From Inia geoffrensis (taxonomy: Eukaryota; Chordata; Mammalia; Artiodactyla; Iniidae), in assembly GCA_036417435.1 (NCBI GenBank), contig CM070904.1, positions 126,666,695 through 126,730,694 of the forward strand: a stretch of 64,000 nt of DNA, read 5' to 3'. The notes below the pieces were generated by a model. The model did no database searches, had not been told where the DNA came from, and saw nothing but the letters and a program-made list of their open reading frames with translations. This document shows, in pieces, positions 24,883 through 36,624 of the stretch; positions within the stretch are counted from its first letter, which is position 1, and each line of letters begins with the position of its first letter. Made by a program: the position numbers and the translations under genes.

Positions 24883-25165
24883 AAAAAAATTAATTTATTT
24901 ATTTTGGCTGTGTTGGGTCTTCATCTCTGTGCGAGGGCTTTCTCCAGTTGCGGAGAGTGGGGGCCACTCCCCATCGTGGTGCACGGGCCTCTCACTGTCG
25001 CGGCCTCTCGTTGCGGAGCACAGGCTCCAGACGCGCAGGCTCAGTAGTTGTGGCTCGCGGGCCCAGCCGCTCCGCGGCATGTGGGATCCTCCCAGACCAG
25101 GGCTCGAACCTGTGTCCCCTGCATCGGCAGGCAGGCTCCCAACCACTGCGCCACCATGGAAGCCC
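24883..25165 (-). mobile_element. intermediate CHR SINE (CHR-1-like tail half, CHR-2-like head half)
   Basis: The tail half has 'ggctgtgttgggtcttcat' and 'ctttctccagttgcggagag', typical of the long form. From 'gtgcacgggcctctcactg' onward it reads as the short form, ending 'gccaccatggaagccc'. The 'tcatttttt' on both sides is a probable duplication. It could be a subfamily between the two forms or a template-switch hybrid. Confidence 0.88.
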
Positions 25166-25174
25166 TCATTTTTT

Positions 25175-26190
25175 TTTAACAAGGTAAATGCCAGGGTCAA
25201 ATGGCTTTACCAGTGAATGCTTCCAAATATTAAAGGATGAAAAATAGCATCAGTCTTAAAAAAACTCTTCTGGGGAATAGAACAATGTTTTATGAGGCCA
25301 AAATATTCTTGATATTAAAAAATGACAAAGACAATACAAGAAAATTATAGGAAAATCTCTCTCATTAACAGAGGTGGAAATATCCTAAGTAAAACAATAG
25401 GAAATTGAATCCATAGATATATAGAAGGTATGATATATTAGGATCTAGTGGGATTTATACCAGGAAGGCAAGGTTGGTTTACTACTCAGAACTCAGTTAA
25501 TAGGGAAGGTGATGATCCAAGGGTACAAAATGTCAGTTATGCAAGATGAATTCTGGAGATTTGCTATATAGCAAGGGTCCCCAACCCCCAGGCCGTGGAC
25601 TGGTACCGGTCTGTGACTTATTAGGAACCGGGCCACACAGCAGGAGGTGAGCAGCGGATGAGTGAGCGAAGCTTCATCTGCCGCTCCCCATCGCTCCGCA
25701 TCACTCATGTTACCGCATGAACCATCCTCCCCATCAGTTGCATTACTGCCTGAACCACCCGCCACCGCAAGTCTGCGGAAAAAATTGTCTTCCATGAAAC
25801 CGGACCCTGGTGCCGAAAAGGTTGGGGATCGCTGCTATACAGCATAGTGCCTATAGCTAACAGTGCTATATTGTATACTTAAAATTTGCTAAGGGGGTTG
25901 ATCTTAAGTATTTTTACTATAAAAATAAAATTAAAGTGGGTGGAAGAAGACTTGGAAGGAGATAGATACATCTGTGATCTTCATGATGGTGGTTGTCGTT
26001 TCTTTGGATGTATACTTATCCCCAAACTTATTGACTTACATATGTTAAATATGTCCAACTTTCTGCATGTCATTCATATCTCAATAAAGTGTTTAAAAAT
26101 GGACAAAAACTCAATTAATAAAATTAACCACATTAATAGAAGAAAAGGAAAAATCATATGATTTACCTCAGTTTTTGCAGAAAAGTACTT
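25175..26190 (+). mobile_element. old L1M ORF2 remnant and 3' end, interrupted by a hAT element
   Basis: ORF2 traces such as 'ccaggaaggcaaggttggttt' near 25460 lead into an L1M-type 3' region ('gctatattgtatacttaaaatt', 'atatctcaataaagtgttta'). A hAT element at 25572-25834 sits inside the 3' region, and the L1 text resumes cleanly after it. Not functional. Confidence 0.75.
25572..25834. mobile_element. nonautonomous hAT DNA transposon inside an L1 3' end
   Basis: Terminal inverted repeats 'caagggtccccaacc' on the left and 'ggttggggatcgctg' on the right. Next to them are 8-bp flanks 'ctatatag' (25564-25571) and 'ctatacag' (25835-25842), the duplication length typical of hAT transposons. The inside has 'ggaaccgggccacacagcag' and no transposase. 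It must be younger than the L1 that it splits. Confidence 0.9.
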
Positions 26191-26213
26191 GTTAAAATTC
26201 AGTACTCATTTTT

Positions 26214-26335
26214 TTGGGGGGGGAGGCCATGCCATGCAGCTCGTGGGATGTCAGTTCCCCAACCAGGGATTGAACCCAGACCACCTCAGCAGTGAAAGCC
26301 TGGAATCTTAACCATTAGGCCACCAGGGAACTCCC
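26214..26335 (-). mobile_element. older CHR-related SINE, short body
   Basis: T/G-rich start, 'gccatgcagctcgtgggatg', then a diverged tRNA-like head ending 'ccaccagggaactccc'. It is flanked by 'agtactcattttt' (26201-26213) and 'aatactcattttt' (26336-26348). Confidence 0.88.
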
Positions 26336-26348
26336 AATACTCATTTTT

Positions 26349-26680
26349 AAAAAAAATTTTATTTTATTTATTTATTTTTGGCTGCGTTGGGTCTTCGTTG
26401 CTGTGCGCGGGCTTTCTCTAGTTGTGGTGAGTGGGGGCTACCTCTCCGTTGCAGTGCGCGGGCTTCTCATCACAGTGGCTTCTCTTGCTGCAGAACACGG
26501 GCTCTAGGCGCATGGGCTTCAGTAGTTGTGGCTCGCGGCTCTAGAGTGCAGGCCCAGTAGTTGTGGTGCACGGGCTTAGTTGCTCTGCGGCATGTGGAAT
26601 CTTCCCGGACCAGAGCTCGAAACTGTGTCCCCTGCATTGGCAGGCGGATTCTTAACCGCTGCACCACCAGGGAAGCCCTC
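26349..26680 (-). mobile_element. CHR-1-type SINE at a reused target site
   Basis: T-rich tail, 'ggctgcgttgggtcttcg', long body, 'ccaccagggaagccctc'. Its flanks are 'aatactcattttt' at 26336-26348 and 26681-26693. The left copy is also the right flank of the neighbouring older SINE. Confidence 0.95.
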
Positions 26681-26693
26681 AATACTCATTTTT

Positions 26694-28650
26694 GATAAAA
26701 GTTCTTAGCAAACTAGTAATAGAAGAAACCCCTTTATTCTGCTAAAGACTTTTAGCCAAAAAAACCTACAAAACATCATAATTAATGGTGAAACACTGAA
26801 AACTTTCCTTCTGATAGTCTAGGGTATAAAACAAAGATGCTCATTATCACCACTTCTCTTCCACATTGTACCAGAAGTCATAGTCAGTGCAGTAAAGCAA
26901 AGGAAACAGGTAGAGGGTTGGGAAAGGAAGCAAGTAGTCATTATTTTTAGATTGCTTGATTTTATACATGAAAAGTCCAAAAGAATTAAGGCTGCTACAT
27001 ACACAGTCAACTTACAAAAATTATTTGTATTCCTGTATATCTGTAACAAACCAATAATCCTTAAAAAAATGATACCCTTTACATTAGCATATAAAAAGGA
27101 ATACCTTAGGATAAATATAATGAAAGATTTCATTATATTCATAAATATAATGTAAGACCTCAACATTAAAAGTTACATGATATTATCAAGAGACGTTAAA
27201 GATGCCCCAGCTAAATGATCTTGGACTGTAAGATTCAATACGGTAAAAATGTTAATTCTTTCCAAAATGGTCTATAGATTCCACACAGTCCCAGCAAGCA
27301 TTTTTATATGTGTGTGGAAAGTGACCAACTGATTCTAAGTAGCGTAAAGGCCAAAACTAACCAAGGTAATTTTGAAGAACAAAGCTGGAGATCTTGCACT
27401 ACCCAACGTCAAGATTTATCATAAAGTGAGCACAATTAAGACGGTATGGTATTGATACAAGGAGAGACAAATAAACTGATGAATGGAGTAGAAAGTCCAG
27501 AAAAACACTCATTCATATACAGCCACTTGATTTGTGACAGGGGTGACCAGGCAATGAAGTGGGGGAAAGAATCTTTTCAATTTGGATATCCAACATAGAG
27601 AAAAGGAATGCTGACCCTTATCTCACACCGTACATAAAAATAAATTCTAGATTGGATTACAGATCTGTATTACAAATATATTACAAATATAGAAGGGGAG
27701 CAGTAAAGCTTTTAAAAGAAAGCATGGGAGCATATCTTTATAACCTTGGGGGCAGCAAAGACTTCTTAAACAGGAAACAAAAAATACTAACCATAAAGGG
27801 GAAAAAACCCCCAGTAAATTGGAGTACATTAAAGAACTCTGTTCATTAAAAACACCATAAGCAAAGTTAATATTAATCTACACAATGGGAGAAAATATGT
27901 GCGACACATCTATCCAATAAACGACTCATGTCTAGTTTATAAGGAATTCCCACAAATCACTGAGAAAAAAACAAGCAAATAGAAAAATGGGCGAAAGACT
28001 TAAAACCTTCACAAAAAAAGGATATCCAAATGGCCAGTAAATTTATAAAAAGATGCTCAGCTTCATCAGTTATCAGGAAAGTGTAAGTCAAAACCATGAT
28101 GCAGTACCACTTCATAACCTACCTAAAGTACTAAATTGAAAAGGACAGGTAATACTAAGCATTGGTGAGGTATAGAGTAACTGGAATGCTCATACACTGC
28201 TAGTAGGAATCTCAGTCAGTATGGCTGCTTTGAACAGCTGCTTGCTATCATCTGCTAAAGCTGCAGATACCTTATGATCTAGAAGTTCCATTCCTAGGTA
28301 TATGCTCAACAGAAATGGATACATCTATGCACCAAAAACACGTTCATGAATCTTCAAGGCAGCATTATATAAAATAGCCCCAACTAGAAACCACCCAAAT
28401 CTTCATCAGTAGTAGCATGGTTGCATACATTGTGGTACATATATACAATAGATTTTTACATAGCTGCAAGAATGGATGAAATACAGCTATGTGGAACAAT
28501 TAAATATGACTCTGACAAACAGTGAGGCATAGGAGCTAAACACAGAAGAATATTTGTGGTATGATTCTTTATTATAAACATGTAAAACTATTTTAGGCTT
28601 TTGTCAGGATGTTTATCTTGCAAGGGGTAATAACCAAAAAGGGCAAGAGA
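26694..28650 (+). mobile_element. old L1M ORF2 remnant in sense orientation
   Basis: Text runs through ORF2 landmarks: 'gataaaagttcttagcaaac', 'aagatgctcattatcaccac', 'gccacttgatttgtgacagg', 'tctcacaccgtacataaaaa' and 'aaagatgctcagcttcatca'. It ends near 28650 in an L1-like 3' region. Stops and indels are frequent. Short open frames here, such as 27559-27849, are remnants of ORF2. Confidence 0.85.
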
Positions 28651-28654
28651 GTGG

Positions 28655-29195
28655 TTTCCAGGGTGTTGAGTCTAGTAGGCAGAATTCTAAGATGGCTTTC
28701 AAAAGCCCCTTCCTCTGATATACTCACCACATGTGGTCCTCTCCCCTTGAGTGTGAGTGGAAACTGTGAATATGATAGGCTGTTGTTCCAATGAGTAAGT
28801 TTACATTATTTGGCAAAGGTAAAGGGATTTTGCAGATGCTATTGAAGTCCCTAATTAATTGATATTGAGTTAGTCAAAAGGGAAATTATCCATCTGAGCC
28901 TGACCTCCTGCTCGCCTTAAAGAAGCAAGCTGCCATGAGTTCTACAGCTGCATGGAAATGAAATTTGTCAACTGTGATTCAAGTTCATAAGAGGACCTTG
29001 ATCCTTAAGCCATAGATGAGACAGCAACCTCGGTGACACCTTAAAGGCAGCCCAGTGAGATCCTTAGCACAGGACCTAGGTAAGCCATGCCTCTGGACAC
29101 CTGACCCACAGAAACTGCGAGATAATAAATGTCTTGTTTTAAGATGCTAAGTTTGTGATAAGTTTTTAGGCAGCATAGAAAACTAATACACTGGT
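28655..29195 (+). mobile_element. ancient LTR-like mammalian interspersed repeat
   Basis: It has 'ggcagaattctaagatggc', 'ttggcaaaggtaaagggattttgcagatg', 'cagcccagtgagatcctta', 'gcgagataataaatgtcttg' and 'gcatagaaaactaatacact'. This order, with a polyadenylation signal and a terminal 'aactaatac', is typical of old mammalian LTR-type repeats, but I cannot name the subfamily. No internal coding region is present. Confidence 0.55.
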
Positions 29196-29572
29196 AATAC
29201 TCTATTTCTTGCAGTAATGTGTGTATGTGTTTACTTTGTAAACATTTGTCGTATTATAGTTATGTTTGTGTACTTGTTTGTGTATAAGTAAAAATGAATT
29301 ATATTGAATATTGTATAAAGTGTTTACTTTAAAACAAGTAAAAAATTAATAGCATTCTTCTGCATTACCTTTGACCAGTATACAAATATAATCAAATAAT
29401 TACGTTGTAATTGTACTGGTCAAGTTGAACACAAGCAGATTTGGTCATAAAATTAACTTAAACATTCCTTTCCATTAGTGAACTCACCTTCTGTCCTTGC
29501 TCTCTTATTGACATGTCACTTATATTTTACATGTTTCCCCCAGTGGTTTCACTCTGAGTGTCATAGAATCTT

Positions 29573-29810
29573 TTTTTTTTTTTTTTTTAATATTTATTTA
29601 TTTATTTGGCTGCACTGGGTCTTAGTTGCAGCACACAGGATCTTTGTTGCTGTGTGGGGGATCTTCATTGGGGCATATGGGATCTTTAGTTGTGGCATGC
29701 GGGATCTTTAGTTGCAGCATGTGGGATCTAGTTCCCTGACCAGAGATCGAACCCGGGCCCCCTACATTGGGAGCGTGGAGTTTTAGCCACTGGACCACCA
29801 GGAAAGTCCC
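29573..29810 (-). mobile_element. CHR-related SINE with short internal repeats
   Basis: T-tract, 'ggctgcactgggtcttag', then a repeated module 'gggatctttagttgtggcat', ending 'ccaccaggaaagtccc'. Flanks 'tgtcatagaatctt' (29559-29572) and 'tgtcatagagtctt' (29811-29824) are a 14-bp duplication with one mismatch. Confidence 0.93.
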
Positions 29811-29882
29811 TGTCATAGAGTCTTGAAGCTGGAGATAAAATGATTTTCCAGTCTAACTTCCATATTTTACTTTTTCCTATTT

Positions 29883-30412
29883 AAAAAAAAATTGAGGTAT
29901 AATTGACATATAACATTATATTAGTCTAAGGTGTACAACATAATGATTTGATATTTGTATATATTGCAAAATCATCACAATAAGTCTTCACCACATAGAC
30001 TTATGTAATACCTGTCACCGTACATAGTTACAAGAAATTTTTTTTTTCTTGTGTTGAGGAATTTTAAGATTTACTGTCTTAGCAGTTTTTAAATATGCAA
30101 TACGGTATTATTAAATATAGTCACCATGCTGCATACTACATCCCCAGGAGTTACTTATTCTATAAGTGGAAATTTGTACCTTTTGACCCCCTTCACCCGT
30201 TTGGCTCACCTCTGGCGATCACCAGTCTGTTCTCTGTGTCTATGAGCTTAGTTTTTGTTTGTTTTAAAAATTCCACATGTAAGTGAGATCATAAGGTATT
30301 TGTTTTGCTCTGTTTGACTTATTTCACTTAGCATAGCATAGTGCCGTTAAGGTCCATCTATGTTGTCACAAATGGCAAGATTTCATTCTTTTTTATAGCT
30401 GAATAGTATTCC

Positions 30413-30461
<49 letters not shown>

Positions 30462-31202
30462 ATCTGCTTTATTGCTTTTTCCGTTCATTCACTGATGGAC
30501 ACTTAGTTGCTTCCATATCTTGGCTATTGTAAATAATGCTGCAGTGAACATAGGGGTGCATATATCTTTTCAAATTAGTGTTTTCATTTTCTTTAGATGA
30601 ATACCCAGAAGTAGAATTGCTGGATCATGTGGTAGTTCTAGTTTTAATTTTTTGTGGACGCTCCATGCTGTTTTCCAATTTACATTCCTACCAGTAGTGC
30701 ATGAGGGTTCTCTTTTCTCCACATCCTTGCCAACACTTGTTATTTGTTGTCTTTTTGATATTAGCCATTCTAGCAGCTGTGAGGTGATATCTAATTGTGG
30801 TTTTGATTTGCATTTCCCTGATGCTTAGAGTTGTTGAACATCTTTTCATGTACTTGATGGCCATCTATATGTCTTCTTTGGAAGAGTGTCTGTTCAGACC
30901 CTCTGCCTATTTTTTTAATTGGATTGTTTGTTTTTTTTGCATTTGAGTTGTATGAGTTCTTTATTTATTTTGAATATCAATCCCTTATCAGGTATATGAT
31001 TTGCAAATATTTTTTTCCATTCAGTGGGTTGCCTTTTCATTTTGTTGATGATTTCCTTTGCTGTCCAGAAGGTTTTTAGTTGGATGTAGTCCCACTTGTT
31101 TATTTGCTTGTTTATTGCTTTTGTCACCTTTGCTTTTGAAGTCAGATCCAAAAAATCATCACCAAGACTGATGTCAAGGCTCTTACATGTTTTCTTTCTT
31201 TC
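29883..31202 (-). mobile_element. old L1M fragment, reverse orientation
   Basis: The 3' end is at the left ('attgaggtataattgacatat', 'gtgtacaacataatgatttg'). It proceeds rightward into reversed ORF2 ('ttgtaaataatgctgcagtg', 'gtcttctttggaagagtgtc', 'gatgatttcctttgctgtcc'). A (TG)n expansion is embedded near 30415. Inactive. Confidence 0.88.
30415..30459. repeat. (TG)n microsatellite inside an L1
   Basis: About 22 uninterrupted TG units. The L1 copies elsewhere in the window have only a short 'ttgtgtatatg' at the same place, so the array grew from that seed. Confidence 0.96.
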
Positions 31203-31411
31203 TTTTTTTTTTTTTCTTGCAGTACGCGGGCCTCTCACTGTTGTGGCCTCTTCCGTTGCGGAGCACAGGCTCCGGATGCGCAGGCTCAGCGGCCATGGCT
31301 CACGGGGCCCAGCCGCTCCGCGACATGTGGGGTCTTCCCCGACCGGGGCACGAACCCATGTCCCCTGCATCAGCAGGTGGACTCTCAACCACTGAGCCAC
31401 CAGGGAAGCCC
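31203..31411 (-). mobile_element. CHR-2-type SINE at a junction of two L1 fragments
   Basis: T-tract, 'gcagtacgcgggcctctc', body and 'ccaccagggaagccc'. The flanks do not match each other: the left side is reversed ORF2 text, the right side is L1 3'-end text. The usual duplication is therefore missing. Confidence 0.93.
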
Positions 31412-32820
31412 GAGTAGTTTGTACTTCTTAATCCCCTATTCCTATATTGCCCCTTCCTCCTTCCCTCTCCCCACTGGTAACGACTAATTTGTTCTCTGTA
31501 TCTGTGAGTCTGTTTCTTTTTTGTTATATTCACTAGTTTGTTTTATTTTTTATATTCCACATATAAGTGATATCATACAGTATTTGTCTTTCTCTGACTT
31601 ATTTCACTTAGCATAATACTCTCCAAGTCCATCCATATTGTTATAAATGGCAAATTTTCATTCTTTTTTATGGCTAAGTAGTATTCCATTGTGTGTGTTT
31701 GTGTGTATGTATGTATACCACACACATCTTTATCCACTCATCTGTTGGTGGATACTTACGTTGCTTCCATATCTTGGTAATTGTAAATAGTGCTGCTAAG
31801 AACATTGGGTGTATGTATCTTTTTGAATTAGTGGTTTTGTTTTTTTCAGATGAATACCCAGAAATGGAATTGCTGGATCATATGGTAATGCTATTTTTAG
31901 TTTTTCAAGAAACCTCCATACTATTTTCCACAGTGGCTGCACCAATTTACATTCCCACCAAAAGTGTTCCCCTTTTTCTGCATCCTCACCAACATTTGTT
32001 ATTTGTGGTCTTTTTTTTGATTATAGCTATTCTGACAGGTGTGAGATGATATCTCATTGTGGTTTTAATTTGTAAAACTGCCATTGGATTTTGATAGGGA
32101 TTCAATTGAATCTGTAAATTGCTCTGCGTGTTGTGGACATTTTAACAATATTATTTCTTCCAGTTCATGAGCACCCAATATCTTTACAATTACTTGTATC
32201 TTCTTCAGTTTCATTCATTAGCATCTTATAGTTTTCAGCGTACAAGTCTTTCACTTCCTTGGTTAAATTCATTCCTAGGTATTTTGTTCTTTTTGATGCA
32301 GTTGTATATAAGATTGTTTTTTAAATTTCTCTGATAGTTTGTTATGTAATGTATAGAAATGAAACAGATTTTTGTATTTTGATTTTGTATCCTGCAATTT
32401 TACTGAATTTATTAGTTTTAACAGTTTTTTGGCAGTGTTTTCTATATATAATATATCATCTGCAAGTAGAGGTAGTTCTACTTCTTCCTTTCCAATTTGG
32501 TTGCCTGTTATTTCTTTTTCTTTCCTAATTGCTCTGGCTAGGACTTCAATACCACGTTGAATTAAAGTGCTCAGAGGGAGCTTGCTTGTTTTGTTTCTGA
32601 TCTTAGAGGAAAAATTTCAACTTTTCACTGTTGAATATGATGTTGGCTGTGGGCTTGTCACATACAGCCTTTATTATGTTGAGGTACATTCCCTCTATAC
32701 TCACTCTGTTGAGAGTTTTTATCATAAATGGATATTGAATTTTGTCAAGTGCTTTTTCTGCACCTGTTGAGATGATCATATGATTTTTATTTTTCATTTT
32801 GTTAATGTGGTGTATAACTT
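31412..32820 (-). mobile_element. second old L1M fragment, reverse orientation
   Basis: It restarts from an L1 3' end ('gtagtttgtacttcttaatcc') and runs into reversed ORF2 ('ctagctattctgacagg'). At about 32070 it jumps to a more 5' region ('aaactgccattggattttgat', 'tcattcctaggtattttgtt'), so there is an internal deletion. It ends near 'gttaatgtggtgtataact'. The short - strand frame at 32603-32797 retains ORF2 text ([15 protein letters not shown]). Confidence 0.87.
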
Positions 32821-32829
32821 CCTTATTTT

Positions 32830-35800
32830 CAAGGTGAGGGAACTAGGACATGTTTCAAGTTAGAAGTAATGTGACATGCTTCAAGTCATGTATTGAACAG
32901 CAAATCCAGTGTCTTAGTTCTTGAAGGCTCTACCTCTGTGACCGTTTCTTCATATCACAGGCTTTCTGGAATCCAGAGGGTATAAGCGCACATCGTTTGG
33001 TTATGTTGTGGGTGGAGTTTGGATCAGGATGGAGGATACTGAGAGTGGGTAAATTTCTCTGTTTCTAATTAGAGGTATAAGCTGATATTGAAGATAGTAG
33101 GGAGGTGTAGGGGAGAAATTCATTTAGCCACAAATGTCTACTATGCCTGTGTTTATGCTGTGCCCTGGGATGTCCTTGTCACAGATTTTCTTTGTTTTGG
33201 GTACTTACTTCCCAGAAATGGCTTCCTGCTGTTCCAAGTTTTCTAAGACTCATGCTGGTTTACAGCCTTCCTCTTCCTTGAAACAACATGAAGTTAGATA
33301 ATATCCCTACTTTTCCCAAGTGTGGAAACAGGAACTGGACTCTATATGGTTGAAAGAGTGTAAAGCCATGTTGAAGTCAATCATTGATCACAAAGAATCT
33401 TTGGGATAAAATGTCCACAGATAGAAATACTGACTAAATGGTTTAGGAAAGCATTTGAAAATGAAGTGTAATAGGTATGGCAGGTAAATGCATGTAAACA
33501 TGTTTGATCCATAAAACATTTTTATTTGTGCCTATTTTTTTAAAAAATAGCTTTATAACTTATGGCTTCTTCCGTTTTACATCTCTGGTCCTGAGTTCAT
33601 AGTATTGTATTCTGGAAAAGCTAGAAATATTAAAATAGTGCTTTAAGGGTAAAGCACCTCTCAGTATTTCCATTATAAAATGCAATTTTAAAGGGTTTAG
33701 AGGTCAGCTATAAAAATTTGTTCTTGGCTGATACTTTGTATACAAAAATCTCTGCCCAGGATAATTTTCAGAAGAATTTTTGCAGTGGCATAAACTGTGA
33801 GGTTATAAGGCAGTACCAGCTTACACTGAGCTCATTTTTTATGCTTCTATCAAAGTGGGGGAAAGATGAAAGCTTTTAAAATGATTCAAATAAAAGAGTA
33901 TGAAAATTATATTTCTAGCCCTGTGCTTTTAGAAACTTTTGGTTAAAAAAATGTTACTCTACCATCAGAAGACTCACCATTGGCTTAAGTATCCAAATAA
34001 TAGCACCACTTAACCCAGTGTAAGCCCCAAATCTAGATGACTTTAGAATAATTCTTTTAAAACCAGATTTTAACAGCTGATTTTGAAAGTAGTATTTGGG
34101 CCGTCAGTGACTACGTAACCCCAAAGAGATCCCTTTGTGCCGCACTTGTTGAAAAATAGCTTTCTGTTTGGTACCTGAGCTTAGCTGTCTGCAAAGCATG
34201 GAAGGAAGTACTAACGGGAAAGCAAAAACATGTTTCTTACGTGACTGGAGACTTACACAGTGAAGCTGGAGAGCCTCTTGTTAATGTAACGTTCTTCCCA
34301 AAGCTTTGGGTAGGTCTTAACTTGAAAAGAAGGTTGACCACAATGCAGATAAGCTCCTTGCTCTTACACTGTTGTGAATACACGTGCACATACACCTCCA
34401 CTGCACTTTACAGCTTGGCCAGGTTTCTTTTTCTTTTCTTTTTTTCCTACTTCTTCTTCAAAGCTAAATTACATAAGCAGATTTCCTCCAGGGATAATTT
34501 TATATGTGGTAGCCAGACTGGTCTTAGAGTTCACAATAGCTTCCTCTGTTGTGTAAACTTCTGAACCTTGGAAGTACAGTTCTGTGCATAGAGCCATAGG
34601 GAACATTTGAGGTCTTGTTGGTTTGAAATGAAATATGACTTTATGTGAAATATGAATTGAAAATGATATTGGATTATATACAGTTGTTCAAAAATATAGT
34701 CTACATAGTGGAGAAGGAACTGCCTCATTAGTGAAAGTCTGCCCCACCTTATTGTCTGAAGTAACGATGCTGTACCATACTCAGGGCCGAACAAGGTAAA
34801 AAGAACAACAGGACCAACAGCAGGAACACGTTAGTTTTTGCTCTGAAAGAAAACAACCTCCTTACACAAATATACTTATCAATGCTTATTCAAAAATCTT
34901 AGGAGATTTGCTTTAGGTTTGTAGGGTCCTCTTGTCTACCTGCCGGGGCCTCCAGCTCCGGGTGTGCTGAGGTAGAGGAAAGCATGCCTTGGCTTCAGCG
35001 ATTGAGGCATGTTGCTTTCTCTGGAGTCATCTATGCTGAGAGGCCACTTCTCCATCCTTGTCTGGTCCAAGTTTAGGTGGCTTATTATAGGGAGAGACAG
35101 GTGCTCATGCTGTCATGACCCAACGATATGGAAGTGGTAGTGGAAATCTCAAAGGGAGAGAAGGGCACTACTGTATCATCGAGCAAGTGTTTGAATTCAC
35201 AATTCCTGAGAAGTGGGTATGTTTAGTATAGAGATGCCTTTTTGGGGAAAGAGTAGATTATGTAATTTTCCAGAGGAGTAATCTGTTACTATCCTTATTT
35301 TGCTCCATTGCCCCAGATTTGGCCCGTGGACACCCCCTAAGTTGGTTCCTGTGTCATTTTGAATGTTCTTGTCATCCTTTGAACACTTTATATTCTGGAG
35401 ATGTTCCAGCCTCATCCTTGCCTGTGTTAGCCAAGAAATTAGCCATTTTCTAAGAAGTCCTGGTACCTTTTAGTGCATAAATCCAGATGCTCCCAAGCCT
35501 TCTCAATGAAGAGAGCTAAGAAATAAAAGTATGAGTATTTACTTGTATCTCTGTATCTGTCTCTCTGTCTCTGTCTTTCTGACTAGGTAGCTACCTGCCT
35601 ACCTACCTATCTTGAAAACTGTGAGTTTACACTAAAAACTCCAATTCCAGTGCAACATCACAGGGTTCATTATAGTTTCCCCCTTTTGGTATTTGTAACT
35701 CTCTTCTTTAATGATGAGAAACCTGGCTCATATTGTCCATATATTTACTTATTTGCTCATCCCTGTTTGTAACCAATATGCTGACATTGCCTGCTATTCT

Positions 35801-36001
35801 ACTAGGTCACCTTTCTTACTCAGGCGTCAATCCTTGCCTCCTCACTCAGGCTGTGATTCCCCATCATTGTAACGTATTATTTTTGAGCTTGTGTTCATTT
35901 AAAGTTGGGAGTTCTAGCTTTTTTACATGGAATCCTATAGCCGGTTAATCAGTGGCACTTGGTGTACAAGAACCTCGGCTCTACCCGTGTATAGAGTATT
36001 G
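32830..36001. other. intronic DNA, long low-repeat block
   Basis: About 3.2 kb with no recognised transposon. There is a short simple stretch near 35560-35612 (tctgtctctg and tacctacc units). None of the open frames (34241-34564, 34531-34794, 35197-35415, 35733-35948) has splice context or motifs to support a gene. A block this clear of repeats is unusual within this window. Confidence 0.6.
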
Positions 36002-36014
36002 TATCATTTCTATC

Positions 36015-36133
36015 CTTTTTTTCTGGCTGTGCCGCGTGGCATGTAGGATCTTAGTTCCCTGACCAGGGATTGAACCCGTGCCCCCTGCAGTGGAAGTGCA
36101 GAGTCTTAACCACCGGACCTCCAGGGAAGTCCA
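36015..36133 (-). mobile_element. older CHR-related SINE, short body
   Basis: Begins 'tttttttctggctgtgccgc' and ends 'ctccagggaagtcc'. A perfect 13-bp duplication 'tatcatttctatc' lies at 36002-36014 and 36134-36146. Confidence 0.94.
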
Positions 36134-36424
36134 TATCATTTCTATCTTGATATTTGTCTTGATGGCTATCTTTCTTTTAAGCATCAAGTTGAGAAAAAAG
36201 AAAAGAAATAAACTGTGTGTGCATGCATGTGTATTTTAACTAAGGTATGGATGACATTCAAGGCTGTCTTCGGCAAGGAAGAGCTCAGTCTTCCTTTTGG
36301 ATTTGTGTGTGTGTGAGACTCTTCAGAAGTGTCCAGCTCTAACTACATCTGTCTACTTGTTCCTCAAACATGCCTACTTCCTGGACTTTTTCTATATCAT
36401 CTTTTTCATAATATCCATCCTCTT

Positions 36425-36624
36425 TTGTTTTGCGGTACGCGGGCCTCTCACTGCTGTGGCCTCTCCCGTTGCGGAGCACAGGCTCCGGGTGCGCAGGCTC
36501 AGCGGCCATGGCCCACGGGCCCAGCCGCTCCGCGGCATGTAGGATCTTCCCAGACCCGGGCACGAACCCGCGTCCCCTGCATCGGCAGGTGGACTCTCAA
36601 CCACTGCGCCACCAGGGAAGCCCG
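36425..36624 (-). mobile_element. CHR-2-type SINE with almost no A-tail
   Basis: Body from 'tgcggtacgcgggcctctc' to 'ccaccagggaagcccg'. A perfect 16-bp duplication 'taatatccatcctctt' lies at 36409-36424 and 36625-36640. Unusually the tail is only 'ttgttt' instead of a long T-run, so it has shortened or was primed at a short tail. Confidence 0.96.

Noticed and set aside
28655..29195. possible small gene with a poly(A) signal (ataataaatg)
   Set aside because: Module order fits an old LTR-type interspersed repeat, and no open frame is present.
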